A stretch of DNA of 64,000 nucleotides from Microlunatus elymi (GCF_007362775.1 NZ_CP041692.1:4278001-4342000), one strand, 5' to 3'; positions 49,690 through 59,178 are shown, numbered from the stretch's first letter. The notes: generated by a model not told the origin, from the sequence alone. Numbers and translations: made by a program.

Positions 49690-50886
49690 ATGCCGGATGT
49701 TGAGACGCTGACCCCTGACAACCCACTGGTGAACGCGATCACCAAGGTGCTGGAAAAGGTGAACGACCCCGAGATCCGGCGGCCGATCACCGACCTGGGG
49801 ATGGTCAAGCGGATCGACGTCGGCGACGGCGGCCGGGCCGAGGTCGAGGTGTTGCTGACCGTCGCCGGCTGCCCGATGAAGGACACGCTCCGTCGCGACG
49901 TGACCGCCGCGGTCGCGACCGTGCCCGGGATCGAGACCGTGGACGTGACGCTGGGGGTGATGTCGGACGAGCAGCGTACGGCGCTGCGGGACAACCTGCG
50001 CGGCGGCCAGACCGAGAAGGAGATCCCGTTCGCCAAGGCCGACTCGCTGACCAAGGTGATCGCGATCGCCTCCGGCAAGGGCGGCGTCGGCAAGTCGTCG
50101 GTGACGGTCAACCTGGCGATGGCGCTGGCCGCGCACGGCCAGTCGGTCGGCGTGCTGGATGCCGACATCTACGGCCACTCGGTGCCGGCCATGCTCGGCA
50201 TCGCCGACGCTCGGCCAACCTCGGTCGAGGACATGATCATGCCGGTGCCGACCGCCGATCCGAACACCGGTACCAGTCTGAAGGTGATGAGCATCGGCAT
50301 GCTCAAGCCGCGTCGTGATCAGGTGGTCGCCTGGCGCGGACCGATCCTGGACCGGGCACTGCATCAGATGCTGGCCGACGTGTTCTGGGGAGATCTGGAC
50401 TTCCTGCTGCTGGACCTGCCGCCCGGCACCGGCGACGTGGCGATCTCGGTCGGCCAGAAGCTGCCGAACGCCGAGGTGATCGTGGTGACCACGCCGCAGC
50501 AGGCCGCCGCCGAGGTGGCCGAACGCGCCGGCACGATGGCCTCGATGGTCAACCAGCGGGTGATCGGCGTGGTGGAGAACATGTCCTACCTGCAGGTCAC
50601 CTGCCCGGACTGCGGCAAACAGCATCGCTACGACGTCTTCGGCAGCGGCGGCGGCGAGGAGGTCGCCGAGACCCTGTCCACCCGAGTCGGGTACGACGTT
50701 CCGCTGCTGGCCCAGGTGCCGCTCGATCCGCAGCTGCGTTCCGGCGGCGATCTGGGCAAGCCGATCGTCGGCACCGACCCGCAGCAGCCGTCGGCGCGGG
50801 CGCTGAGCGAGCTGGCCGACACCCTGATCAAGCGCGGCCGCGGCCTAGCAGGCCGCAAGCTCAACCTGCAGCCGGTAGCCCACTGA
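49690..50886 (+). CDS. mrp: Mrp/NBP35 family iron-sulfur cluster carrier ATPase
   Basis: 398 residues. N-terminal MIP18/DUF59 domain (about 10-95; NDPEIRRPITDLGMV, VAGCPMKDTL) and an ATPase domain with deviant Walker A SGKGGVGKSS near residue 129, DADIYGHSVPAML, LLLDLPPGTGD, and the cluster-binding pair YLQVTCPDCGKQH (CxxC). It assembles and delivers Fe-S clusters in the cytosol. ATG at 49690 gives the typical short N-terminus. It lies in the sigE neighbourhood, as mrp does in mycobacteria. Confidence 0.95.
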   Translation: MPDVETLTPDNPLVNAITKVLEKVNDPEIRRPITDLGMVKRIDVGDGGRAEVEVLLTVAGCPMKDTLRRDVTAAVATVPGIETVDVTLGVMSDEQRTALRDNLRGGQTEKEIPFAKADSLTKVIAIASGKGGVGKSSVTVNLAMALAAHGQSVGVLDADIYGHSVPAMLGIADARPTSVEDMIMPVPTADPNTGTSLKVMSIGMLKPRRDQVVAWRGPILDRALHQMLADVFWGDLDFLLLDLPPGTGDVAISVGQKLPNAEVIVVTTPQQAAAEVAERAGTMASMVNQRVIGVVENMSYLQVTCPDCGKQHRYDVFGSGGGEEVAETLSTRVGYDVPLLAQVPLDPQLRSGGDLGKPIVGTDPQQPSARALSELADTLIKRGRGLAGRKLNLQPVAH

Positions 50887-50892
50887 GCCTGG

Positions 50893-52761
50893 CTATGCGC
50901 CGGGTCGGACGTCCTTGACCGTTGGGATCTCGGTGATGCGCAGGCGGGCACTGCCGTACGGGACCAGGGTGACGTCGTTGCTGACCGGGCAGCCGAGCAC
51001 CGGGCCTTCGGGGACGGTGGCGGCCTGTTCGCCGTCCATCCCCCAGCCGGGGATGCGGGCGCCGGGCACGCGGATCCGTACGGGTGCGTGGTCGAAGGCG
51101 AACGGGACCGGGGCGACCGGGCGATGCTCGATCGGCCACTGCGCCGGTTCGGCCGGATCGATGCCGTAGTTCCAGGAGCTGCGCGGGTGGACCTCCCACT
51201 CGCCCAGGCCCGGCGCGTCCGGCACCGGGATCCAGTTCTCCCCCACTCCGGCGACCATGGTCAGCGCGCCGTAGCGGACCGCAACCGCCTGCCGGTCCCG
51301 CCGCTCCACCCGAGGCCGGGTGTCAAGATCAACTTCGATCCGATCGCCGGACTGCCATTGCCGCGAGATCCTGGCGTACCCTCCATCCGCATCGACCGAG
51401 AACGCCGAGTTGTTGATCATGATCTTGGGTTCCGCGCACCAGCCCGGGATGTGCAGGCCGAGGGCAAAGTCGACGGGCTGCTCCACCGTCACCTCGATGT
51501 TGATCTTGTGACTGAACGGATAGTTGCCGGCCACCGCCAGCCGGACGCCGACGTTGTTGATCTTTGTCTGCACGGTGCAGGGCGGATATCCGGTCAGTGC
51601 CAGGCCGTCGGGCCGGCCGGCATCGTCCAGGGTCTGCAGGCACAGTGAGCGGACCAGCTTCGGCCAGCCCTGGTGCAGATTCGCTGTACAGCAACCGAAA
51701 TGCGGTTCCAGCCCGAAGAGGTTGGCGTCGTCGCTGGAGTAGGTCCACGGCCGTTGCCCGACCGAAACCCTGACCTGGTTGGCCTGCTGGTGATACTGAT
51801 GCGCCAGCATCCGCGGGTCGCAGCTGGCCGGCAGCAGGTTGTAGGCGACCGATTCCAGCCGGTCGGCCCACACCCCGTCGCCGAAGATCAACGACAGCTG
51901 CTCCAGGGTGTACATCAGCTCCACCACCAGGCAGGTCTCCGCCCCGGCGGTGGCTTCCCGGCCGCCGAGGAACTCGTCGCCGGAGAACCAGCCATGCGCC
52001 TGTCCGTGCCAGCGTTCGAGCGCGGCCAACGACGCTTCGGTACGGGCCCGGTAGCGTTCGTCGCCGGAGCGCAGATAGCGTACGGCGTCGGTCTTCAGTC
52101 CCATCGCCACGTTCACCCCGTGGGTGCGGTGATCGAAGAACAACGCCCGGCCGGTGACCAGGGCCTCGGTCAGGTACCGGCCCCAGTCCTCGGTCTGCTC
52201 CAGCAGCAGATCGGCCAGCTCCAGCAGCCGGTCCTCAGCCGTGTGCCGATGCAGCCAGAGCACGCTGAGCACGTTGTCTGCACCCCGGACCCGGCCCCAG
52301 CCGGACAGCGGACGGCCGGGCAGATTCTCAAGCTGGTAACGGAAGTACGCCGACAGCATCGGCAGCACCCGGTCGTCACCGGTGGCGTCGTGATGCTGGG
52401 TCAGGACCTTGGCCGCGATCATCCGCGGCCACCAGTCGTCGTTGTCCGGCGGCCCGAACCAGCCGTCGGCGCGCTGGGAGTCGATCAACCAGTCCACCCA
52501 CGGCCGGGTCTTCTCGATCAGCTCGCGGTCGTCCAGCAGGTAGGCCAGGGGCAGCAGCCCGTCCAGGTAGTAGGGGCCGCGTTCCCAGGACTCGCCCGGC
52601 CCGCCGAGCCAACCGCTGTCCGGGCCGACATCCGGCCAGACCTCGGGCAGCCGGCCGGTCAGACCGTCGGCCTGCAGCCGAAGTTGATCATGGAGCCAGC
52701 CGGTCGGGCGGACGGCGCCCAACGGCAGTTCGGCATGACGAGAGCGGCCCGGTGAAACCAT
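50893..52761 (-). CDS. Glycoside hydrolase family 127-like (DUF1680) beta-L-arabinofuranosidase
   Basis: 622 residues with an (alpha/alpha)6 barrel: GWLGGPGESWERGPYYLDGLLPLAYLLDD near residue 55, the ATAGAETCLVVELMYTLEQL helix (Glu region) and HFGCCTANLHQGWPKLV with the paired Cys typical of the Zn-thiolate active site of GH127. Beta-rich C-terminal domains follow. Such enzymes remove beta-L-arabinofuranose or related sugars from glycans. There is no signal peptide. It interrupts the mrp-tatB order, sharing a 6-bp gap with mrp. Confidence 0.88.
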   Translation of the reverse strand: MVSPGRSRHAELPLGAVRPTGWLHDQLRLQADGLTGRLPEVWPDVGPDSGWLGGPGESWERGPYYLDGLLPLAYLLDDRELIEKTRPWVDWLIDSQRADGWFGPPDNDDWWPRMIAAKVLTQHHDATGDDRVLPMLSAYFRYQLENLPGRPLSGWGRVRGADNVLSVLWLHRHTAEDRLLELADLLLEQTEDWGRYLTEALVTGRALFFDHRTHGVNVAMGLKTDAVRYLRSGDERYRARTEASLAALERWHGQAHGWFSGDEFLGGREATAGAETCLVVELMYTLEQLSLIFGDGVWADRLESVAYNLLPASCDPRMLAHQYHQQANQVRVSVGQRPWTYSSDDANLFGLEPHFGCCTANLHQGWPKLVRSLCLQTLDDAGRPDGLALTGYPPCTVQTKINNVGVRLAVAGNYPFSHKINIEVTVEQPVDFALGLHIPGWCAEPKIMINNSAFSVDADGGYARISRQWQSGDRIEVDLDTRPRVERRDRQAVAVRYGALTMVAGVGENWIPVPDAPGLGEWEVHPRSSWNYGIDPAEPAQWPIEHRPVAPVPFAFDHAPVRIRVPGARIPGWGMDGEQAATVPEGPVLGCPVSNDVTLVPYGSARLRITEIPTVKDVRPGA

Positions 52762-52788
52762 GGGCCAGGAGCCTACGGCAGCCCTCGG

Positions 52789-53247
52789 TCAGGTGGCGTC
52801 CGGGTCGAACGGTGTGCCGGCCGTGACTGGCTCCAGGGCGGGCACCATCGTCGCGGTCACCCCGGCTCGGGTGCTGACCGAGGTACGGGTGGTGACGCGG
52901 GCCGAACTCTTCGCCTCGTTGATGGCTGCAGTGGCCTCGCCGACGGTGTCCTTGCCGAGGCTGCCCAGGCCCTTCAGTTCGTCCTTCATGTCGTTGGCCA
53001 GGGGCTCGATGTCGCCGAGCAGGTGCTTGGCCACGAAGGTCTTGGGGTTCAGGTCGCGGAAGTCGAGGTCGTCAAAGTCGGTGCCCAGCTCGCTCTTCAG
53101 CTGGGTCTGCGCGCTGCCGGCCATCTGGCGTACGTAGCGCAGCGCCTTGGCCGCCTTGCGCGCGAACTGCGGCAGCTTCTCCGGGCCGAAGACGATCACG
53201 GCTATGACCGCCAGCACCAGGATCTCCGGTGCCCCGATATCCAACAT
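52789..53247 (-). CDS. tatB: Sec-independent protein translocase TatB
   Basis: 152 residues: short N-terminus, a single membrane helix (GAPEILVLAVIAVIVFGPEKLPQF, residues 5-28) with the FGPEKLP hinge, an amphipathic helix and a polar tail. TatB receives twin-arginine substrates and passes them to TatA. ATG 53247 gives the normal start (MLDIG). Last gene of sigE-rseA-htrA-tatB; the gap to htrA is 50 bp. Confidence 0.93.
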   Translation of the reverse strand: MLDIGAPEILVLAVIAVIVFGPEKLPQFARKAAKALRYVRQMAGSAQTQLKSELGTDFDDLDFRDLNPKTFVAKHLLGDIEPLANDMKDELKGLGSLGKDTVGEATAAINEAKSSARVTTRTSVSTRAGVTATMVPALEPVTAGTPFDPDAT

Positions 53248-53297
53248 CTCGCTACCCCTTCGTCGCCTCGCGAGCACAGACTAGACGATCCGGCAAG

Positions 53298-54464
53298 CTA
53301 ACCCCGTTCCGATGCCAATTTCAGCTGAGCCGAGTGCTCGTCACCGTCACGCTGGTAGCTCAACCGGACCGTGTCGCCGGGACGATGGTTGCGGATCGCC
53401 ACGATCAGGTCGTCGGTCTCGAAGACCCGTTGGCCGTCGATCGCGGTGACCAGGTCCTCCGGTTTCAGCCCCGCCTTGGATGCCGCCCCACCCGGGGTGA
53501 TGCTGGCCATCAGGACGCCGCCGCGTTGGCTGTCGGTCGACACCGTCGCGTTGATCACCGGATAGGTGGCGTAGCCGTTCTTGATCAGCAACCCGGCGAT
53601 CTGGCGGGCCTGATTGATCGGGATGGCGAAGCCGATGCCGATGTTGCCGCTGCGGTCGTTGCTGCCGGATCCGGTCAGGATCGCCGAGTTCACCCCGATC
53701 ACCGATCCGCTGCCGTCGGCCAGCGGGCCGCCGGAGTTGCCGTGGTTGATCGGCGCATCGGTCTGCAGCGCGTTCAGGTAGGCCTGGCCGCCGGCGGAGG
53801 TGCCGCCGACCGCGACCGGACGGTTGACCGCCGAGATGATGCCTTCGGTCACGGTGCCGCCGAGGCCGAGCGGGGATCCGACCGCGACCGCCGCCTCGCC
53901 GACCCGCACCGTGGACGAGTCGCCGAGCGTTGCCGGCCGCAGCCCGCCAGGTTTGGACAGTTGGATGACGGCCAGGTCGTAGGCGGGGCTGCGGCCGACC
54001 AGCTTCGCCTTGGACCGTCGCCCGGTGGAGTCGGTCACCCAGATGGCGTTGTGGCCGGCGTCGGCGACGACGTGGTTGTTGGTCATGATCCGACCGTGCC
54101 GGTCGAGGACGAAGCCCGAGCCGAGTTCGGTGGCGCTGCCGCTGGAGATGCGGATGGTCACCGTGCTCGGCAGTAGTTGTTCGGCCACTCGTACGGTGTC
54201 GACCGAGTTGCGGGTGGGCGGCACCGACGCCGTCGGACTCGGCGGATGCGTCGCCGCGGGCGCGGCTTGGGTCGGACCGTTGGTCGCCGGTGATTCGGCC
54301 TCGGATGCGTCCGGCTGCGCCAGCTTCGCACCGAGGTAGCCGGCGCCGCCGCCGACCAGCAGAGCTACCAGTGCGACGCTGCTGAGGACGGCCGCCATCC
54401 GGCCGGTGCCGCTGCTGCGGCGCGCCGGAGGCCGGTACGGCTGATGCGGCGGGGGGTAACTCAT
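53298..54464 (-). CDS. htrA: Membrane-anchored HtrA-like serine protease with PDZ domain
   Basis: 388 residues: Pro-rich cytoplasmic tail (1-20), one span (about 22-45, VLSSVALVALLVGGGAGYLG), Ser/Thr/Pro linker, trypsin-like domain with triad His (IMTNNHVVADAG), Asp (PAYDLAVIQLS) and Ser (HGNSGGPLADG), then a PDZ domain (about 300-388; RGGVLMASITPGGAASKAGLKPEDLVTAIDG). It degrades misfolded proteins outside the membrane. ATG 54464 lies 4 bp after the anti-sigma stop. In mycobacteria the equivalent gene follows rseA. Confidence 0.94.
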   Translation of the reverse strand: MSYPPPHQPYRPPARRSSGTGRMAAVLSSVALVALLVGGGAGYLGAKLAQPDASEAESPATNGPTQAAPAATHPPSPTASVPPTRNSVDTVRVAEQLLPSTVTIRISSGSATELGSGFVLDRHGRIMTNNHVVADAGHNAIWVTDSTGRRSKAKLVGRSPAYDLAVIQLSKPGGLRPATLGDSSTVRVGEAAVAVGSPLGLGGTVTEGIISAVNRPVAVGGTSAGGQAYLNALQTDAPINHGNSGGPLADGSGSVIGVNSAILTGSGSNDRSGNIGIGFAIPINQARQIAGLLIKNGYATYPVINATVSTDSQRGGVLMASITPGGAASKAGLKPEDLVTAIDGQRVFETDDLIVAIRNHRPGDTVRLSYQRDGDEHSAQLKLASERG

Positions 54465-54468
54465 CGGT

Positions 54469-55947
54469 TCACCCAACGCTGTCGAGGATGCGAGCCCAGC
54501 CCGCGCGGACGCGCGCCATCGTACTGGCGCCGTCCGGATCGTCATGCGGCAACGCCGCCACCACCCGATCCCGCAGCGCCGTCGAACCATCGGTGGCAAC
54601 GGTGAAGACGGCCCCGCCGGACTGCCAGCTGGCGGTGTTCAACAGGGCGTCGTTGCGGTAGGCGCCGAGGGTGGGATCCCAGCGGGACTCCGCCGACGAG
54701 TCGGCGAGCAGGCCGCGCCGTTCGAACACGCTCACGGTGGACAGGCCGTCGGTGTAGACCATGTGGACGACGCCGGGCTCGGTCGGCGCATCGGCCTGCA
54801 GCCGGCTGAGCGCCATGCCGGCGAGCTCGGCGTGGCAGAACCAGCCCTGACGGGTCAGCCGCACGGCACTGGCAGTGCTGAAGGCCGCCGTGGTGGACGA
54901 CGAGCCGAGCAGTGGGGCGGCCAGCTGCGAGGGGCTTCCGATCGCGGCGGTGTTCACGGCGCGGCCGAGCCGCAGTGAGCGGTAGCCGACCGACACCACC
55001 AATCGGCCGGCGTGGTCGTAGTTCTGTTGCCGCAGGATGAGGCCGGTGGCGTCGTCGATCCACCAGCGAGCGGCCGCCGGCTGCCCCGCAGGACTGCCGT
55101 GCCGACGGGCCTCGACCAGGGACACCGGACGGCCGAGCAGGGTGCCACCGCTGACGCCGGACAGCTGGTAGGCCGACGCCATCGCCTGGAGCTGATCGTC
55201 GTCGTCGAGTTGGCCCGGCGTCGACGGGATCAGGCCCCGGGTGAGTTCGGCGCCGGACAGCGACCGAACCACGACCCGGCTGCCGATGCCCGGTTCGGTG
55301 CTGATCGTCACGTCGGCGGCGGTGGACCGGTGGTCCCGCGGCGCCAGCACCCGTACGACGCCGGTTCTGGCGAGTCGATCGGAGGCACGGTCGGCCTGGT
55401 GCAGCAGGGCGGTGATCTGGTCGGCCGTCAGGGCCGGACCGCGCATGGCAGGGTCGGCGGGACTCTGGATCTCGGCGGTCCGCAGCTTGTCGGGATCGAC
55501 CAGCAGCGCCGCCGACACCGCCGGGTTGGTCAGCGGCAGCTCGTCGATGGCGGCGGAGAAGTCCGCACGCACCGCGGCGGTCGGGTCGGCGACGCGTGCT
55601 CGTTCGGCTGGTGCCGCGACGTACCCGACACCGGCGATCACCATCAGCAGCAGCACCACCCCGGCCGCCGACATCGGGGCAACCACCTTGATCCGGTGAC
55701 CAGGCGGGTCGTAGGTGGCGGTGGCGATCGCGGCGAGCCGGTCGGACAGCTGAGCCGGCATCGGGGTCGGTGTCCGCCCGGTGTCGGTCAGCAGGATCCG
55801 CAGTCGCTGGAGTTCGGCGACCTCATCGCGGCAGGCCGCGCAGTCGGACAGATGCCGGAGCAGCGCTTGCCGCTCGGCTTCGCCGAGGTAACCGTCCACG
55901 TACGCCGAACGCGCTTCGGCGAAGTCCCGACATGACCGCAGATTCAC
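54469..55947 (-). CDS. rseA: Anti-sigma factor: RseA-like zinc domain fused to an RseB-like sensor domain
   Basis: 492 residues from GTG 55947, which overlaps the sigma stop (GTGA). Residues about 3-60 are a zf-HC2 anti-sigma domain with [12 protein letters not shown] (HxxxCxxC). A span follows at about 90-112 ([20 protein letters not shown]). The remaining 380 residues, outside the membrane, resemble MucB/RseB: a lipid-binding-like sheet ([12 protein letters not shown]...[10 protein letters not shown]) and a C-terminal [18 protein letters not shown] segment. In E. coli the two functions are separate proteins. It should hold the sigma factor inactive until envelope damage is sensed. Confidence 0.88.
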   Translation of the reverse strand: MNLRSCRDFAEARSAYVDGYLGEAERQALLRHLSDCAACRDEVAELQRLRILLTDTGRTPTPMPAQLSDRLAAIATATYDPPGHRIKVVAPMSAAGVVLLLMVIAGVGYVAAPAERARVADPTAAVRADFSAAIDELPLTNPAVSAALLVDPDKLRTAEIQSPADPAMRGPALTADQITALLHQADRASDRLARTGVVRVLAPRDHRSTAADVTISTEPGIGSRVVVRSLSGAELTRGLIPSTPGQLDDDDQLQAMASAYQLSGVSGGTLLGRPVSLVEARRHGSPAGQPAAARWWIDDATGLILRQQNYDHAGRLVVSVGYRSLRLGRAVNTAAIGSPSQLAAPLLGSSSTTAAFSTASAVRLTRQGWFCHAELAGMALSRLQADAPTEPGVVHMVYTDGLSTVSVFERRGLLADSSAESRWDPTLGAYRNDALLNTASWQSGGAVFTVATDGSTALRDRVVAALPHDDPDGASTMARVRAGWARILDSVG

Positions 55948-56576
55948 GCCGTCCCCATGGCTCCCAACATCGACGGCCGACGATCGCCGGACTCGGCCTC
56001 GACGCCGAAGTAGCGGGCGTGCTGCTGGGACGGGCTGCGGTGAGCCAGCGCCGTACGCAGCTGGGTCCGTCCGCGATGGATCCGGCTGCGTACGGTGCCG
56101 ATCTTCACCCCGAGCACCGAGGCGATCTCCTCGTACGACAACCCCTCGATGTCGCACAGTACGACCGCTGCTCGGAACTCCGGTTGCAACGCCGCCAGCG
56201 CCGCGGCCACGTCATGATCAAGATCCGCGTCGGCCAGCTGCTCACCGGGAGCCGGCAGTGGGCTTTGCAATCGTTCCTCGGCCCCGTCGGCCAAGCCGTC
56301 GAAACGGATCCGCTGCTTGCGACGGGCCGAGTCCAGGAACAGATTCGTGGTGATCCGATGCAGCCAGCCCTCGAAGGTGCCCGGCTTGAACTTGTGCAGC
56401 GAGCGGAAGACGCGGACGAAAACGTCCTGGGTGAGATCCTCGGCGTCGTGCCGGTTGCCGGTCAGCCGGTACGCCAGCCGGTAGACCCGGGCGCTGTGGT
56501 CGCGGACCACTTCCTCCCAGGTCGGCGGGATCCATTCCTCCGGAGCCGGTACGGGCTCAGTCGCGCTGCGGGACAT
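55944..56576 (-). CDS. sigE: ECF sigma factor SigE
   Basis: 210 residues: sigma region 2 (about 35-100; [29 protein letters not shown]), linker, and region 4 (about 130-185; [41 protein letters not shown]). ATG at 56576 has AGAGGTGA upstream; an open frame extends to 56738 and longer forms are reported for mycobacterial SigE, so an alternative start is possible. It directs RNA polymerase to envelope-stress promoters and is first in the sigE-rseA-htrA-tatB operon. Confidence 0.93.
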   Translation of the reverse strand: MSRSATEPVPAPEEWIPPTWEEVVRDHSARVYRLAYRLTGNRHDAEDLTQDVFVRVFRSLHKFKPGTFEGWLHRITTNLFLDSARRKQRIRFDGLADGAEERLQSPLPAPGEQLADADLDHDVAAALAALQPEFRAAVVLCDIEGLSYEEIASVLGVKIGTVRSRIHRGRTQLRTALAHRSPSQQHARYFGVEAESGDRRPSMLGAMGTA

Positions 56577-56700
56577 CGGTTCACCTCTCGGCGGGGTGAC
56601 ACCCGTGCCCTGGACCGTCTCCTTGGCTTCGTACAGCGGGGCGGCTTCGTACAGCGGGTGCAGGGCTGGCTGCCCTGGCGGCTCATTCTTGTGAGCCTTT

Positions 56701-56734
56701 CTAGTAAACCGCTGTGAGAACACTGGTAAACCGC
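56701..56734. promoter_or_regulatory. Direct repeats upstream of sigE, candidate response-regulator sites
   Basis: CTAGTAAACCGC at 56701-56712 and CTGGTAAACCGC at 56723-56734 differ at one base and are exactly 22 bp apart (two helical turns), 125 bp upstream of the sigE ATG. Same-face direct repeats are typical of OmpR-type response regulators; in mycobacteria MprA controls sigE. No such regulator is encoded in the window. Confidence 0.5.
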
Positions 56735-56807
56735 CCAAGTCTGCGCCCGACTCTCTTAGGAGATTCTCACCAGGCCCAACGGCGGCGGGAAGGGGTTTGT
56801 TCCCGGC

Positions 56808-57698
56808 TCAGAGTCCGGCGGCGGTCAGTGCCTGCTGCAGCGCGACCTTCTGCTCGTCGGTGGCCGGCACCATCGGAGACCTCAGTCCGCCGACCGCGCG
56901 ACCCTGCAGCTCCAATCCGGCCTTGACCAGGATGCAGCCCTGGGTAGCGAAGACGCCGGTGAAGATCGGCAACAACTGCCGATGCAGCCGTAGCGCCTCC
57001 TCGACCTTGCCGTCCAGGTACGCCTCGATCATTTGTTTGGCGCCGACCGCACTGAAGTGGGTCGAGGTGCCGACCAGGCCGACGCCGCCGACCGACAGCA
57101 GCGGCAGCGTGTTCGCGTCGTCACCGGAGTAATAGAGCAGATCGGTCGCCGCCATCACCTTGCTCGAGGCGGTCAGGTCGCCCTTGGCGTCCTTGACCGC
57201 CACGATCTGCGGATGCCGAGCGAGTTCGATCATGGTCTCGGTCGCCACTGGCGTGCCGGCGCGCTGCGGGATGTCGTAGATCATGATCGGCAACGCGGTC
57301 GAGTCGGCGACCGTGGCGAAGTGCCTCAGCAGTCCGGACTGCGGCGGCCTGGAGTAGTACGGAGTCACCACCAGCGCGCCGTCGGCGCCGGCCTGGTCGG
57401 CGACCGAGATCAGCTCGACGGTGTGTCGGGTGTCGAAGGTGCCGACGCCGGCGATCACCGAGGCCCGGTCGCCGACCGCCGAGATGACGGTGGTGAGCAG
57501 CTCGGCCTTCTCCTGGTCGGTGGTCGTCGGCGCCTCACCGGTGGTGCCGCTGATCACCAGCCCGTCGGTGCCGAGATCGTCGACCAGGTAACGGGCCAGG
57601 TCGGCGGCACCCTCGAGATCAACGGACCCGTCGGCGGCGAACGGCGTCACCATCGCGGTCAGCAGCCGGCCGAACATCGGGCCAGATGTGAAGATCAT
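56808..57698 (-). CDS. dapA: 4-hydroxy-tetrahydrodipicolinate synthase
   Basis: 296 residues, standard DapA length: LTAMVTPFAADGSVDLEGAADL at the start, GTTGEAPTTTDQEK, the catalytic Tyr in TPYYSRPPQSGL and the Schiff-base Lys in IVAVKDAKGDL. It condenses pyruvate with aspartate semialdehyde in lysine/diaminopimelate synthesis. ATG 57698 follows GAGG. Other DapA-like aldolases share these motifs, so a paralogue with another substrate is possible; the fit to DapA is good. It lies 231 bp upstream of sigE on the same strand. Confidence 0.9.
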   Translation of the reverse strand: MIFTSGPMFGRLLTAMVTPFAADGSVDLEGAADLARYLVDDLGTDGLVISGTTGEAPTTTDQEKAELLTTVISAVGDRASVIAGVGTFDTRHTVELISVADQAGADGALVVTPYYSRPPQSGLLRHFATVADSTALPIMIYDIPQRAGTPVATETMIELARHPQIVAVKDAKGDLTASSKVMAATDLLYYSGDDANTLPLLSVGGVGLVGTSTHFSAVGAKQMIEAYLDGKVEEALRLHRQLLPIFTGVFATQGCILVKAGLELQGRAVGGLRSPMVPATDEQKVALQQALTAAGL

Positions 57699-57714
57699 TG
57701 TCGAAACCTCAGCA

Positions 57715-57936
57715 CTATCTCTCGTCGATGACGACCAGCGGGTCGCCGTCCGTGACCACATCTCCGGCGCCGGCGATGATCTCGGCCACCATCCCGTCCA
57801 CCTCGGCCAGCACCGGAATCTCCATCTTCATCGATTCCAAGATCACCACCGGATCATCGGCGGTCACCAAGTCACCGACCTCGACCTCGACCTTGAGCAC
57901 GTTGGCCACCAGTTCGGCCGTGACGGTGTGGCTCAT
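57715..57936 (-). CDS. Biotin/lipoyl-binding carrier protein (small)
   Basis: 73 residues, a stand-alone biotinyl domain: MSHTVTAELVANVLKVEVEVGDLVTADDPVVILESMKMEIPV with the modifiable Lys in ESMKME. Similar small biotinylated proteins (TB7.3-type) occur in mycobacteria near an ECF sigma gene. It could serve a carboxylase whose other subunits are elsewhere. It is 16 bp upstream of dapA and probably in one transcript. Confidence 0.9.
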   Translation of the reverse strand: MSHTVTAELVANVLKVEVEVGDLVTADDPVVILESMKMEIPVLAEVDGMVAEIIAGAGDVVTDGDPLVVIDER

Positions 57937-58068
57937 CCGGTCTACCCCTCGCCGGTTTGCCCGGCCGGGGCACGACTCGTCGGGATCATTGCGTCATCCT
58001 AATGGTGGATGCCGGCCGGGCAGGTTCTCGCTCACCACGGCCATTCCGGTTTCGATAGGGTGAACGCC

Positions 58069-58749
58069 GTGAGTACCTCCGAGGTTGGCAACGTGCCCGC
58101 AAGCGCGTCCGTCGGCGCCGATCATCCGAACGCCGAGACCTGGTCCTACGCCGAACTCTTCCACGAGGAGAGCGCTGCGGCCGCCGAGGCCCGGGAGGCC
58201 GGTCGCGCGTTCGGCGCGGTGCCGGTCAGCCGCGGTACGGCCAGCACCCTGACCGTGCTGGCCAAGGCGATCAACGCGCGAGCGGTGGTCGAGGTCGGCA
58301 GCGGCGCGGGCGTCTCCGGCCTGGCGCTGTTCGCCGGCATGCAGCCCGACGGAATCCTCACCTCGGTCGACATCGAGGCCGAGCATCAGAACGCTGCCCG
58401 CAACGCCTTCCGTACGGTCGGCATCCCCAACCAGCGATTCCGGTTGATCGCCGGTGCCGCGCTGACCGTGCTGCCCAAGCTGAGCGACGGTGCGTACGAC
58501 CTGGTGCTGATCGACGCGGACAAGCTGGAGTACGCCGAGTACTCCGAGCAAGCGTTGCGGCTGCTGCGCCCCGGCGGCCTGCTGGTGATCGACAACTCGC
58601 TGTGGCACAACAAGACCGCCGACCCGGCCAACACCGACGACGAGACCGAGGCGATCCGGCACACCCTGACCGCGATCCGGGAGAACGAGGGACTGGTCAG
58701 CACGCTGCTGCCCACCGGCGACGGACTGCTGGTCGCCGTCAAACTCTGA
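58069..58749 (+). CDS. O-methyltransferase family protein
   Basis: 226 residues from GTG 58069 (GGGTGA upstream). AdoMet-binding motif VVEVGSGAGVSGLALF, the acidic ITSVDIEAEHQNAAR-like motif II and metal/substrate segment LVLIDADKLEYAEYSEQAL typical of cation-dependent caffeoyl-CoA OMT-like enzymes. The acceptor is unknown. An equivalent gene (Rv1220c) sits beside sigE in M. tuberculosis, as here across dapA. Its stop is directly adjacent to the vapC stop (TGATCA). Confidence 0.9.
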   Translation: MSTSEVGNVPASASVGADHPNAETWSYAELFHEESAAAAEAREAGRAFGAVPVSRGTASTLTVLAKAINARAVVEVGSGAGVSGLALFAGMQPDGILTSVDIEAEHQNAARNAFRTVGIPNQRFRLIAGAALTVLPKLSDGAYDLVLIDADKLEYAEYSEQALRLLRPGGLLVIDNSLWHNKTADPANTDDETEAIRHTLTAIRENEGLVSTLLPTGDGLLVAVKL

Positions 58750-59178
58750 TCAAGACGCGGTAGGGATCGTCACGGTCACACCGAGGGCCTCGACGTCGCG
58801 ATCGAAGGTCGCCACGGATCCGCCGTACTCGATCGCCAGCGCGGCCAGATGGGCGTCGGAGGTCAGATTGGCCGCCGTACCTCGCTCAACCAGCAGACCC
58901 TTCATGATCATCAGGTGCCGAGCCGTCGGCTCCAGCACGACAGCCTTCGGACTGGCCAGCCAGCTCTGGACCGCATCAAAGGCCTGCTCGACCGTCAGCG
59001 GGTGCTGCATCGCGGCCGGGTTGGTGCAGATTCGAACGAAGCCGAGAATCGTCGACCAACTGAAGCCGACCGTGTCGGATCCCTGCAGCGCGGCAGCCAA
59101 CCAGCCGGCGGCGGCCCGGTGATTCCTGTCGGCTGAATTGATGGCATAGATCAGCACGTTGATGTCGACGATCTTCAC
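58750..59178 (-). CDS. vapC: VapC-family PIN-domain toxin (ribonuclease)
   Basis: 142 residues of the PIN domain: MKIVDINVLIYAIN with the first Asp, RDTSDAHLAALA-like segment (TSDAHLAALAIEYGG, with the Asp) and ATFDRDVEAL (third acidic pair). PIN toxins cut RNA, often tRNA or rRNA, and are held by an antitoxin. GTG start at 59178 overlaps the antitoxin stop (GTGA). The family also includes non-toxic members, but the gene order is the classic one. Confidence 0.92.
   Translation of the reverse strand: MKIVDINVLIYAINSADRNHRAAAGWLAAALQGSDTVGFSWSTILGFVRICTNPAAMQHPLTVEQAFDAVQSWLASPKAVVLEPTARHLMIMKGLLVERGTAANLTSDAHLAALAIEYGGSVATFDRDVEALGVTVTIPTAS

Noticed and set aside
56577-56738. 54-residue N-terminal extension of SigE from 56738
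   Set aside because: The ATG at 56576 has the better ribosome binding site and gives a standard ECF length; the extension would cover the direct repeats. Kept only as a possible alternative form.
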